From the NCBI GenBank assembly GCA_942493035.1, contig OW818666.1, forward strand, positions 1,860,001 through 1,924,000: a DNA stretch of 64,000 bases, written 5' to 3'. Shown in pieces: positions 8,437 to 16,633 of this stretch. The position numbers and the translations under genes were made by a program. The first letter of the stretch is position 1, and every line of letters starts with the position of its first letter. This stretch comes from WRGT01 sp942493035. GTDB lineage: Bacteria > Spirochaetota > UBA4802 > UBA5550. The notes under the pieces were generated by a model. That model was not told where the DNA came from. It saw only the letters and a program-made list of their open reading frames with translations, and did not search any database.

Positions 8437-9018
8437 TTAACTCATGCTGCGGATTTTTATAAGTTTGTCGATAAATTGGTCCAGTTCCTCTCCGGAGAAA
8501 GATGTATCAACCTTACCTCCGCCGGGATGGGAAACTGAAAGTATAAAATTCTCACCCTTCCGGCTGATATCCCACTCTTTGTCATTATGAATTTTTTCAG
8601 ATTCATTTATCCATTCATGCGGATTGAACTCGGCAAACTGTATTAAAACACCAAAGGCATCAGCGGGATGAATAAACAGCTCTTTCCAGTTTTCATACTT
8701 ATTATTAAACCCGAAATACGGAATTTTTTCTCTATCAAGAAATAATTTTGCAGCATTTATGTCAGGAACTTCGAAAGTAATGTGATGCACTCCGCCGTCA
8801 CGATTTTTCAGAAAATTATCGAGAAAGCTTCCATCGCCAGTTGGAGCAATCAGCTCCAGACGGGAAAGATCACCTGCTGAATAAATCTGAAACTTATATT
8901 TTGAAAATTTGTCATCGCCCGCACCACCCGGCACAAGACCAAGAAGCTTCGTAAAAAAATTATTCGCTTTATCATAATCTTTAACAGCTATAGATACATG
9001 ATCTATTCGTAATACCAT
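8437..9018 (-). CDS. VOC-fold protein, methylmalonyl-CoA epimerase-like
   Basis: The N-terminal ~130 residues form two beta-alpha-beta-beta-beta modules: RIDHVSIAVKDYDKANNFF and GGVHHITFEVPDINAAKLFL. Metal ligands are visible as H in IDHVSIA, E in RLELIAP, H in VHHITF and E in IQFAEF, the set used by methylmalonyl-CoA epimerase. A ~60-residue C-terminal extension is not part of the fold. GTG at 9027 and ATG at 9024 are alternative starts; I favour 9018, which begins MVLRIDHVS and has GGTGA just upstream. The epimerase reaction is plausible in a CoA-ester fermenter, but other VOC functions cannot be excluded. Confidence 0.7.
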   Translation of the reverse strand: MVLRIDHVSIAVKDYDKANNFFTKLLGLVPGGAGDDKFSKYKFQIYSAGDLSRLELIAPTGDGSFLDNFLKNRDGGVHHITFEVPDINAAKLFLDREKIPYFGFNNKYENWKELFIHPADAFGVLIQFAEFNPHEWINESEKIHNDKEWDISRKGENFILSVSHPGGGKVDTSFSGEELDQFIDKLIKIRSMS

Positions 9019-9060
9019 TTTCATCACCCGCGATCGGTTTTAAACATTTTTTACCAAGAA

Positions 9061-9072
9061 GGCTCTGACCCC
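9061..9072. repeat. Family A repeat just downstream of the RAYT gene
   Basis: An exact GGCTCTGACCCC unit starts 11 bases beyond the ancestral stop of the transposase at 9084. With the inverted pair at 9740-9780 it brackets the transposase, the arrangement expected for a REP/RAYT unit. Confidence 0.85.
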
Positions 9073-9083
9073 TTTTATTGTTT

Positions 9084-9673
9084 TTAAAAATATACCGCAA
9101 GTCTTTTCAGATAAGCTTCTTCGTACCAGAGAAATTTTTTCACACAATCATCAAATGTATCACCGAGTTTTAAAAAGAAATCATGCAGAGTAAACTTAAC
9201 ATCTGTTTCATAATCTTTTTTGAGATACACATTTATAAAACCGGTAAATTCTCACGGGGATCGCGGGATAATCTTTTTTTGACCGGATTATACCCGATAT
9301 ACCATAAAAGCCATAATAAATAATTTTCCGGATTGTCGGAGTGTTCAATTATTGTTGAACCGAATCGTTCATTCCAGAACGAACCTGTTTCACCAGTTGA
9401 CCGGTTGTATTTCTCGGCAATCCTGGCTTTTATATACTGCATTATGCTCGAAATGGTCTCCCGGTTTTCGACAGTTTTTATTATCAGATGAATATGATTC
9501 CCCACAGGTTCAGCGGCAATGAGTTCAAACTCGTACTTTTCCTGACACATTATGATTGCTTCCGTAAAATACTTTTTTACATAACTGCTGTGGAAAAGAT
9601 TCCGTTTACCGTGACATCTTGAATAGCAGTGATAGGTTACTCCCTGAATTATAATTCTAGGCGGTTTCGGCAT
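9084..9673 (-). pseudogene. REP-associated tyrosine transposase (RAYT, Y1_Tnp family), frameshifted
   Basis: The intact frame 9233-9673 encodes 146 residues starting MPKPPRIIIQGVTYH, with the catalytic HxH motif in VGNHIHLIIK (H60, H62) and SFWNERFGSTIIEHSDNPEN, all typical of IS200-like RAYT proteins. After the stop at 9233, another frame continues to 9084 as GFINVYLKKDYETDVKF...LWYEEAYLKRLAVYF, which reads as the missing C-terminal part. The frames join if one T was lost from the short T-run near 9247 (ENL versus ENF). It is thus a decaying gene, a sequencing error in a homopolymer, or a slippage site. It is flanked on both sides by family A repeats. Confidence 0.85.
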
Positions 9674-9739
9674 TTGTTTCTCCGGATATATCGTTTAGTA
9701 TTAATACGTTTAAGACGAACTGAATTTTAAAAAAAATAT

Positions 9740-9780
9740 GGGGTCAGAGCCTCGATTCTAAAAAAAACGGCTCTGACCCC
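9740..9780. repeat. Family A inverted pair upstream of the RAYT gene
   Basis: Forward unit 9740-9751 and reverse unit 9769-9780, both exact, separated by 17 AT-rich bases. The pair lies 67 bases before the RAYT start codon and 78 bases before the plus-strand dehydrogenase gene. Confidence 0.88.
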
Positions 9781-9857
9781 TAACTGATTTTTTATCTTTA
9801 CAATTTCCGCAAATAGTCTATACTATAATAACACTTGATACAGTTTCCGGAGGTCAG

Positions 9858-10805
9858 ATGAAAATTACTATCGTAGGCGCAGGCATGGTGGGTACTGAAA
9901 TCTGCAGTTATCTTTTTATAATGGGTACTGCAAGAGAAATAGTACTGATTGATATTGATAAAAAGAGAGCTGAGGGTGAAATTATGGACTTTCACCATAT
10001 GTCAGCGTTTACTCATACAAAAAATATAAAAATGACTGCAGGCGACTACTCCGACACTGCGGGGAGTGACATTATTGTAATAACTGCAGGTGTACAGATC
10101 CGCCAGGGACAGCCGCGCGAGGATCTTGTTCATATTAATTCAAAGATTGTTTCAGAAATTGCAAAGGAAGTTTACCGTTATTCCCCTGACGGAATTGTAA
10201 TTAATGTAACAAATCCGGTTGATGTCTGCACATGGTTTATTTTAAAAAATACAGGCTATGACCCCGGAAAAGTTATCAGCTCAGGTACACTTCTCGATTC
10301 AGCCCGATTTATGACTATCCTTGCCGGTCACGCTGATATGGATCCTAAAAATGTATTCTGTTATGTTCTTGGTGAGCATGGAGCAACAAGCTTTATCCCG
10401 TGGAGCATATGTAATATCTGCGGAATAGGCCTAGAAGAGTACTGCAGCACAAATAATCTTTCTCCAGTAGATAAAAAAAAGATGTTAGATGAAGTATTAA
10501 ACGTGGGCTATGAAATTTTCAATAGAAAAGGGAACACCAATCATGGCATTGCTGCAAGTGTTTACAGAATAATCCGGGCAATTGAAATGAATGAACACTC
10601 CGTGCTTCCTGTTGGATTTCTTATAAATAATATTTATGATCTGAAGAATACGGTACTGAGTCTCCCGGTTATTATAAATAAAAACGGTATCGGAAAGATT
10701 ATCAATTACAAGCTTGCAGAGAATGAAATTAATGAACTTCACAAATCCGGTAATCATGTCCGGACACTAATAGAAAGTGTAAATATTATTTCTTCTGCCG
10801 GATGA
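9858..10805 (+). CDS. L-lactate/malate dehydrogenase family protein
   Basis: 315 residues, NAD-dependent 2-hydroxyacid dehydrogenase of the LDH/MDH superfamily. It has the dinucleotide motif VGAGMVG, the Asp acceptor in VLIDIDKKRAEGE, the catalytic pair D in TNPVD and H in GEHG, and the substrate Arg in LDSARF. The mobile specificity loop is unusual: GVQIRQGQPRED aligns Ile where lactate dehydrogenases have Gln and malate dehydrogenases have Arg, so the 2-oxoacid may be neither pyruvate nor oxaloacetate. GGAGG lies seven bases before the start. The 3' end overlaps the convergent M48 protease gene by 20 bases. Confidence 0.85.
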   Translation: MKITIVGAGMVGTEICSYLFIMGTAREIVLIDIDKKRAEGEIMDFHHMSAFTHTKNIKMTAGDYSDTAGSDIIVITAGVQIRQGQPREDLVHINSKIVSEIAKEVYRYSPDGIVINVTNPVDVCTWFILKNTGYDPGKVISSGTLLDSARFMTILAGHADMDPKNVFCYVLGEHGATSFIPWSICNICGIGLEEYCSTNNLSPVDKKKMLDEVLNVGYEIFNRKGNTNHGIAASVYRIIRAIEMNEHSVLPVGFLINNIYDLKNTVLSLPVIINKNGIGKIINYKLAENEINELHKSGNHVRTLIESVNIISSAG

Positions 10806-12042
10806 TAGAATCTTTATACAACTCAGCCATTTTAATCCTTTCAATTGCAGCAGGATGTGAACTCCGGAAAAATGCCGGGATTGGATGCCTGTTTAATCTC
10901 GATCTGTTATCTTTAGCAATACGAATTTCTGAAGATATAAACGCATCGGGATCTCCTGTTGTTTCAAGAGCATAATAATCCGCATGTTTCTCCATCTTGC
11001 GAGATACAGTCATTTCTATCGGATTTGTAATATTTGAAATTATTACAAATAAAAGTAAATATAATGGAATCATCGACGGTGAATGCATCTCGCCGATTGC
11101 ATTTTTAGATTCAGCCTGCATTTTTTTTACAATATAAAAAATAATTAAAAAGCCGCAGAGAGACATCAAAAATCCGATTACAACTCCTTTCATATTATGA
11201 TTATATGCCCAGTGGCCGATTTCATGTGCCAGGATTGAAACCACCTCTGCCTCACTATTATTCTTTATAAGAGTGTCGTAGAGATATATTTTTTTGTGAT
11301 TCCCGAATCCTACAAAAAAAGCATTAGTATGATTTGAATACTCGCTCTCTTTAATGACATAAATTTTATCGACTGAAACTCCGGTTTTATCACCAAGTTC
11401 AACAATGCGTTTCTCAAGTTGCGGATTATCAATAATTTTTATATCATAAAATATAGGGAGTATTACCGTCGGGTATATTATCATCATTGTCAGGCCGATA
11501 ACCAGCCCGCCGACAGGAACGATAAAAACCGAATAGAACCTGAATTTACGGATAACAGTCAAGGCCAGAGCCCCTATAATCGAAACAGAAAAAATTACGA
11601 GAATGAAGTTCTTAAACCAAGTCCAGAACCAGAATCCCATTGTCATATTGGAAAAACCAAATCTATGCTCAAATATATACGAAAAATAGAAATTAAATGG
11701 GAGAGAAATAAGTGTGGCTGAAGAATATAGAGCGGCTATAAAACAAACCGATGTGAGAAAAAATCTCTCTTTAGTCAATTTACAGCAGAAATTTTCAAGC
11801 TTCACAGATAAAGGTGTAAAAGACATCCCCATGAGAATCATTGCGAAAATAATATTCCTTGCTATGGCAATCCCGAAACCTCTCCTGGCATAAGCCTCAC
11901 CATTTGCAATATCCTCAAGGGTAAAGTATTTCAAAATTTCACTGTGAAGTTCCGACGAACTGCTCCCAATATAATCGAGAATAGAGAGCAGTAATCTAAA
12001 CAGAAATAGAGCTAAAAAGATCATAATAACATTTTTTTTCAT
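10786..12042 (-). CDS. M48-family membrane metalloprotease (Ste24/CAAX-protease-like)
   Basis: 418 residues. Several membrane segments fill the N-terminal half. The zinc motif HEIGH (residues LAHEIGHWAYNH) is preceded by FVGFGNHKKIYLYDTL, and the third ligand is in EKHADYYA, the standard Ste24-type M48 arrangement. Ste24 enzymes cut membrane-proximal peptides; in bacteria they serve membrane-protein quality control. A weak match to the family A repeat near 11564 lies in a membrane segment (IIGALALTV), possibly a degraded insertion. Convergent overlap with the dehydrogenase gene. Confidence 0.9.
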   Translation of the reverse strand: MKKNVIMIFLALFLFRLLLSILDYIGSSSSELHSEILKYFTLEDIANGEAYARRGFGIAIARNIIFAMILMGMSFTPLSVKLENFCCKLTKERFFLTSVCFIAALYSSATLISLPFNFYFSYIFEHRFGFSNMTMGFWFWTWFKNFILVIFSVSIIGALALTVIRKFRFYSVFIVPVGGLVIGLTMMIIYPTVILPIFYDIKIIDNPQLEKRIVELGDKTGVSVDKIYVIKESEYSNHTNAFFVGFGNHKKIYLYDTLIKNNSEAEVVSILAHEIGHWAYNHNMKGVVIGFLMSLCGFLIIFYIVKKMQAESKNAIGEMHSPSMIPLYLLLFVIISNITNPIEMTVSRKMEKHADYYALETTGDPDAFISSEIRIAKDNRSRLNRHPIPAFFRSSHPAAIERIKMAELYKDSIIRQKK

Positions 12043-12119
12043 TCAATTTTTCATCCGCTTTATATTTACTCTAAAGATCACACATTATTAACATTTATGT
12101 CAAGAATAATGAGATGATG

Positions 12120-12186
12120 GGGGTCAGAGCCATCATTTTAAGCAATAAAGGCTCTGACCCCGATATCAAATCGACGGGTCAGAGCC
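12120..12186. repeat. Cluster of three family A repeats
   Basis: Exact forward unit 12120-12131, exact reverse unit 12150-12161, and a forward unit with one mismatch at 12175-12186. The first two form an inverted pair. The cluster lies between the M48 protease start and the small Cys-rich gene. Confidence 0.87.
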
Positions 12187-12277
12187 TTAGATGCTTCGAG
12201 CTTAGACAAAATTTTAGCTTGATTTTATCCCCCCGAATTTCAACATTCTCCGAAAAGCTTATACCTGAGAGAAAACC

Positions 12278-12523
12278 ATGAACTGCAATCAGTGCGGAGC
12301 CTGCTGCATCGCCCCATCAATCTCGTCAATTATACCTGAAACAGGTAAAAATAAACCTGCCGGAACCCGGTGTGTTCATCTATCGCCAGAAATGAAATGC
12401 TCTATTTATGAAAAAAGACCTGCAGTATGCAAAGAATTTTCGCCAACAGAAGATCTCTGCGGTAAAAACTTCGATGAGGCTTTTGCAAACCTTCAGAAAC
12501 TTGAAATTCTCACATCCAGTTAA
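12278..12523 (+). CDS. YkgJ-type cysteine cluster protein
   Basis: 81 residues. The start MNCNQCGACC and the later CVHL, CSIYEKRPAVCKEF and LCGKNF give the cysteine pattern of the YkgJ/UPF0153 family, small proteins thought to hold zinc or an iron-sulfur cluster and of unknown role. GAGAG lies upstream of the start. It is shorter than many family members and covers essentially just the cluster domain. Confidence 0.78.
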   Translation: MNCNQCGACCIAPSISSIIPETGKNKPAGTRCVHLSPEMKCSIYEKRPAVCKEFSPTEDLCGKNFDEAFANLQKLEILTSS

Positions 12524-12897
12524 GTATAATTACATAAATTTATTTTTTTTACAACTAAAGGGCTATGAACCTTTATATGAATTTGAAGGCTCTGACCCCT
12601 AATCCTGTTAATAAAGAAAAAACTGATCCACATGGTAATTGAACACATTTTATAAAAAAATTCTTGATTAAATCAGCATATCTGGCGTTTTTACTATTTA
12701 TATGGTCTATGCGGGAGCTTTAAAAAGACAGCTCCTGATAATTCAAAAAATTCAGTGAATATTTCAATAAAAATGGTACTTCGATTTTTTTAAAAATCGG
12801 TTGAGAGCTCCATTTTGCAATTAAGGGTCAGAGCCTCATTATTAATAAATCCGGGGTCAGAGCCCCTCAAAAAGAAATAACAAAAAAGGATATAAAC
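12524..12897. other. Repeat-rich intergenic region before purB
   Basis: It contains family A units at 12588-12599 (reverse, exact), 12824-12835 (forward, one mismatch) and 12853-12864 (forward, exact). A degraded copy near 12559 reads AGGGCTATGAACC. The rest is AT-rich. AAGGA lies just before the purB ATG. No purine riboswitch core or ORF was seen. Confidence 0.65.
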
Positions 12898-14193
12898 ATG
12901 ATTGATAGATATTCACGAAAAGAGATGTCCGGTATATGGGAGCTTGAAAACAAGTTCCGTATCTGGCTTGATATAGAGATTGCGGTATGTGAGGTTTACG
13001 CAGAGCTGGGGATGATCCCGAAAGAGGATCTTGCTGTGATAAAGGAAAAGGCTGCTTTCAAGGTTGAACGCGTTCTTGAGATTGAGAACGAGGTTCACCA
13101 CGATGTAATCGCTTTCCTAACAGCTGTAGCAGAGAACGTTGGACCGGAGAGCAGACACATTCACTTTGGACTCACATCAAGTGACGTTGTTGACACTGCA
13201 TTTTCAATCCAGCTGATTCAGGCAGGGAATATTCTTCTTTCAGGCCTTGACACGATGATAGATACATTACGGGATAATTCACTTAAATATAAAGATACAC
13301 GCTGCATGGGACGGTCACATGGCGTTCATGCCGAGCCGACAACCTTCGGTGTGAAGATGGCGCTCTACTACGAGTCATTTAAAAGAAGCAGGGAGAGAAT
13401 TCAGCGCGCAATTGAGAATATTTCATTCGGTAAACTATCCGGCGCAGTTGGAACATTCAGTAATGTCTCTCCGGAGATTGAGGCTGAGGTATGCAGCAGA
13501 CTTGGCCTCCTCCCCGATCCAGTTTCCACGCAGGTTATACAGAGAGACAGACACGCCGAGTACATGGCCGCTCTTGCGATCATGGCAGGTACAATGGATC
13601 AGCTCGCGACAGAGATAAGACATCTCCAGAGGACGGAGGTTCGAGAAATTGAGGAACCGTTCCAGAAGGGGCAGAAGGGATCTTCTGCGATGCCGCACAA
13701 AAGAAATCCAATACTCTCTGAACGGGTGACCGGACTCTCCCGTGTAATAAAATCGAACATAAACGTTGCGCTCGACAACATTACGTTATGGCACGAGAGA
13801 GATATATCCCATTCATCCGCCGAGAGAGTTATATTTCCCGATTCAACAATCGCTCTCGATTATCTTGTTCACCGCATGATATTTATACTTCAGAATCTGC
13901 ATGTATATCCTGAAAACATGCAGGACAATATCGAAAAAACCGGGGGACTATTCTATTCACAGTCTCTACTACTTCTTCTTATAGAGAAAGGATTCACCAG
14001 AGAGGATTCGTATAAACTTGTGCAGGATATGGCAATGAGAGTATGGAAGCGCGAAGGTAATCTGAAAGAACTTACACTTAAATCTCCCGAGCTTGCAGGT
14101 AAAGTAACCGTTGATGAAGTTGAAAAACTTTTTGATATTAACAGATACTACAAAAATGTTGATGCTATCTACAAAAAGGCCGGCATCATTTAG
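12898..14193 (+). CDS. purB: Adenylosuccinate lyase
   Basis: 431 residues of the fumarase/aspartase superfamily. The signature GSSAMPHKRNP contains the catalytic serine loop, and THFGLTSSDVVDTA-type and GRSHGVHAEPTTFG motifs are present (HFGLTSSDVVDT, MGRSHGVHAEP). It removes fumarate from SAICAR and adenylosuccinate in purine synthesis. Length and motifs match the short bacterial form. It begins a plus-strand run; the miaB start codon directly follows its stop, so the genes are cotranscribed. Confidence 0.96.
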   Translation: MIDRYSRKEMSGIWELENKFRIWLDIEIAVCEVYAELGMIPKEDLAVIKEKAAFKVERVLEIENEVHHDVIAFLTAVAENVGPESRHIHFGLTSSDVVDTAFSIQLIQAGNILLSGLDTMIDTLRDNSLKYKDTRCMGRSHGVHAEPTTFGVKMALYYESFKRSRERIQRAIENISFGKLSGAVGTFSNVSPEIEAEVCSRLGLLPDPVSTQVIQRDRHAEYMAALAIMAGTMDQLATEIRHLQRTEVREIEEPFQKGQKGSSAMPHKRNPILSERVTGLSRVIKSNINVALDNITLWHERDISHSSAERVIFPDSTIALDYLVHRMIFILQNLHVYPENMQDNIEKTGGLFYSQSLLLLLIEKGFTREDSYKLVQDMAMRVWKREGNLKELTLKSPELAGKVTVDEVEKLFDINRYYKNVDAIYKKAGII

Positions 14194-15516
14194 ATGAACA
14201 AAACTTTCCGTATAGAAACATTCGGATGCCAGATGAACGTGGGAGACTCGGAGCTCATCAGGCTCTCCATGGTGAAAAACGGATTTGTCGAGGAGGCAAA
14301 TCCCGGTGATGCCGACATCTGCATTTACAATACGTGTTCAGTGAGAGATAATGCCGAGAAGCGTGCCCTGGCGCGAATATCTACCGCTAAAGGTATCGGC
14401 GTCGCAAAAAAAAGACTCATCGTGGTCGCCGGCTGCATGGCGCAGAGGCTTGGAGAGGAACTGCTTAAGAAAAAAGTCGCAAGCATTGTAATCGGTCCGT
14501 ATCAGTCTCCGCGTCTTGGCGAAATACTCAGCGAGTTTATAAAAAACAAAAAAACCAGGCTGTTCATCTCCCAGAAAAATGAAAACTTTGCCGAAAGACT
14601 TACACCTGAACTTCTTGAAAACCGCGATGTAGAACCGTGGCACAAATGGGTAACCATTACTCACGGATGCGAAAACTTCTGTGCTTACTGCATTGTACCA
14701 TATGTCCGCGGCAAACTTATATCATTTCCCTCTGAAAGAATACTCAAATTCATCAAAGAGCTTGCAGATTCAGGCGTGATAGAAGTTACTCTTCTTGGAC
14801 AGAATGTTAACCAGTATGGACAGGACGCCGGAGATATACCTTTTCACAAACTTCTGGAAAAGACTGCATCGATTGAAGGGCTTAAAAAAATAAACTTCAT
14901 GACATCCCACCCCATGGATTTTAACGAAGAGACTATACATGTAATAAATGACAATCCTAACATCTCGCGCGGTATACATCTCCCCATGCAGAGCGGCTCT
15001 GACCGTATACTTAAAGCAATGAACAGAAAATATACAACGGCACACTACTACTCCATAATAGAAAAAATCGAGAGAATTATCCCGGACTATGCCGTTTCCA
15101 CTGACCTAATCACCGGATTCCCAGGCGAAACAGTTGAAGAATTCAACGAAACTCTGGAAGCTGTAAAAAGAATAAAGTTCGATGAAGCTTTCATGTTCTC
15201 ATACTCACCTAGAATGGGAACTCCTTCATACTCGATGAAAGAGACAATCAGCGAAAAAGAGAAGGCAGCCAGACTCCATGAATTAATTTCTGTTCAGAGA
15301 GAAATTTCTCTTGAAAAACTGAAGAAGAGAGTAAACAATAAAGAGAGAGTCATAGCTGAAAAAGTAAGCAAAAAATCGGGATCAGAAGTTGCAGGTAAAA
15401 CATTTTTAAATCATCCCGTTGTATTCAGCGGAGATATTAACGATATCGGAAGGGAGACAATTGTTGAAATCAGTGAAGTCAGGGGTTCAACTCTCTTCGG
15501 CAGAAAAATTATTTAA
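14194..15516 (+). CDS. miaB: tRNA-2-methylthio-N6-dimethylallyladenosine synthase
   Basis: 440 residues, radical-SAM methylthiotransferase acting on i6A37 of tRNAs. Domain order is the UPF0004 domain (FRIETFGCQMNVGDSE, with cysteines at NTCSVR and AGCMAQR), the radical-SAM core with CENFCAYCIVPYVRG (CxxxCxxC), and a TRAM domain at the end. MQSGSDRILKAMNR is the usual family motif. The ATG directly abuts the purB stop. The 3' end overlaps the start of the next gene. Confidence 0.95.
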   Translation: MNKTFRIETFGCQMNVGDSELIRLSMVKNGFVEEANPGDADICIYNTCSVRDNAEKRALARISTAKGIGVAKKRLIVVAGCMAQRLGEELLKKKVASIVIGPYQSPRLGEILSEFIKNKKTRLFISQKNENFAERLTPELLENRDVEPWHKWVTITHGCENFCAYCIVPYVRGKLISFPSERILKFIKELADSGVIEVTLLGQNVNQYGQDAGDIPFHKLLEKTASIEGLKKINFMTSHPMDFNEETIHVINDNPNISRGIHLPMQSGSDRILKAMNRKYTTAHYYSIIEKIERIIPDYAVSTDLITGFPGETVEEFNETLEAVKRIKFDEAFMFSYSPRMGTPSYSMKETISEKEKAARLHELISVQREISLEKLKKRVNNKERVIAEKVSKKSGSEVAGKTFLNHPVVFSGDINDIGRETIVEISEVRGSTLFGRKII

Positions 15517-16633
15517 ACCTTGCGGGTTACTTCTGCTAGTTATACTATTCTGCGCTCCGCTCTATTCTGCCGACACGGCTGAGGCAGAATTCAACGTTCT
15601 CCGGAAATCATTCAACTCTAAAGATAAAGATTCTTTCGATAAAGACGGAATGCAGTTTCTTAAAAAATTCCCGGGAAGCAGCCGGGTCCCCTATGTACGT
15701 CTGCTCCTTGCCGACAAAGAGAGTGACATCGATCTGGCGCTGGGCAAATATAGAATGGTTATAAAAAACTATAACAATTTCCCGGGGAGAGAATATGCTC
15801 TCTACAGAATCTGCCAGATACTCGACCTTAAATCAAAATGGAAAGAACTGAAGATAGAATCTGCAGAAGGTATAAGACTCTTCTCATCCGGAGAATATCT
15901 CAGCGAATTCAGATTTATGCACATAACCGCACTGATAATGCTCGAGGACTACAACTCCGCAAAAGATGAAGCGATAAAAATAACCGAACATACGCACGAT
16001 TTTGAAACACTCTCAAGAGCTATTTACCTCCTTGCCGAATCTGAAAAAAAAATCAGCGGTAATTCAAGATCATACATATACAATCTCAGAGAGCTCGCAG
16101 TGGGATTCAAAAATTCTTCTATTTATCCATCAATTATTTTTAAACTGGCGATGTTCTATGATGAAAAGAAAGAATTTAATAAAGCATACTCGGCCTATAG
16201 CGACATAGCAGAACTCTTCCCCGATTCACCTGAAGCCGACATGGCAATACAGCGGATAGAGAAACTTAAACCGCTGAGCCCCAAAAAGGTCAGTTACATG
16301 CCGGATACTTTAACTGTAAAAAATACCGATGAACTTGACCTCTCACCTGAATATGAAGTGAAAAAGAAAACTGAAGAAAACTACTACTCTGTTGCAATCG
16401 GCCCGTATACACGGCTGAATGATACTACTGGTGTAATCAAGCTTCTTAAGTATTATGATGATATCCGCAAAGTTAAAACAGCCTACGGCTATATGATATA
16501 TCTGGGCAGATACAGCGATTCTGAAAACGCTCTTGAAACAAGAGTAAGGCTTGCCGAGGAGTACGGGATCAACGGAAACATCGTAAGATTTTCCGTGCAT
16601 GAAAAAAAAAGTTATATTTACGAGGACCGTTAG
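15464..16633 (+). CDS. Exported protein with tetratricopeptide-like helices and C-terminal SPOR-like domain
   Basis: 389 residues from a TTG at 15464, which has GGGAG seven bases upstream; the frame also opens at 15419. Translation would start inside the end of miaB. Residues 1-35 are a signal peptide (lysines, then GLLLLVILFCAPLYSA). The middle has TPR-like helical pairs (FNKAYSAYSDIAELFPDSPEADMA). The last ~75 residues (YYSVAIGPYTRLNDT...YMIYLGRYSDSENA) look like a SPOR fold, which binds denuded peptidoglycan at division sites. Probably periplasmic and envelope-related. The stop directly precedes the mutS ATG. Confidence 0.72.
   Translation: MKSVKSGVQLSSAEKLFKPCGLLLLVILFCAPLYSADTAEAEFNVLRKSFNSKDKDSFDKDGMQFLKKFPGSSRVPYVRLLLADKESDIDLALGKYRMVIKNYNNFPGREYALYRICQILDLKSKWKELKIESAEGIRLFSSGEYLSEFRFMHITALIMLEDYNSAKDEAIKITEHTHDFETLSRAIYLLAESEKKISGNSRSYIYNLRELAVGFKNSSIYPSIIFKLAMFYDEKKEFNKAYSAYSDIAELFPDSPEADMAIQRIEKLKPLSPKKVSYMPDTLTVKNTDELDLSPEYEVKKKTEENYYSVAIGPYTRLNDTTGVIKLLKYYDDIRKVKTAYGYMIYLGRYSDSENALETRVRLAEEYGINGNIVRFSVHEKKSYIYEDR

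Noticed and set aside
13401..13781. Several antisense ORFs across purB
   Set aside because: They are shadows of the high-quality purB frame, without ribosome sites or known domains.
14995..15004. Match to the family A repeat inside miaB (GGCTCTGACC)
   Set aside because: The bases encode QSGSD, a conserved MiaB motif, so the match follows from the protein and is not evidence of insertion.
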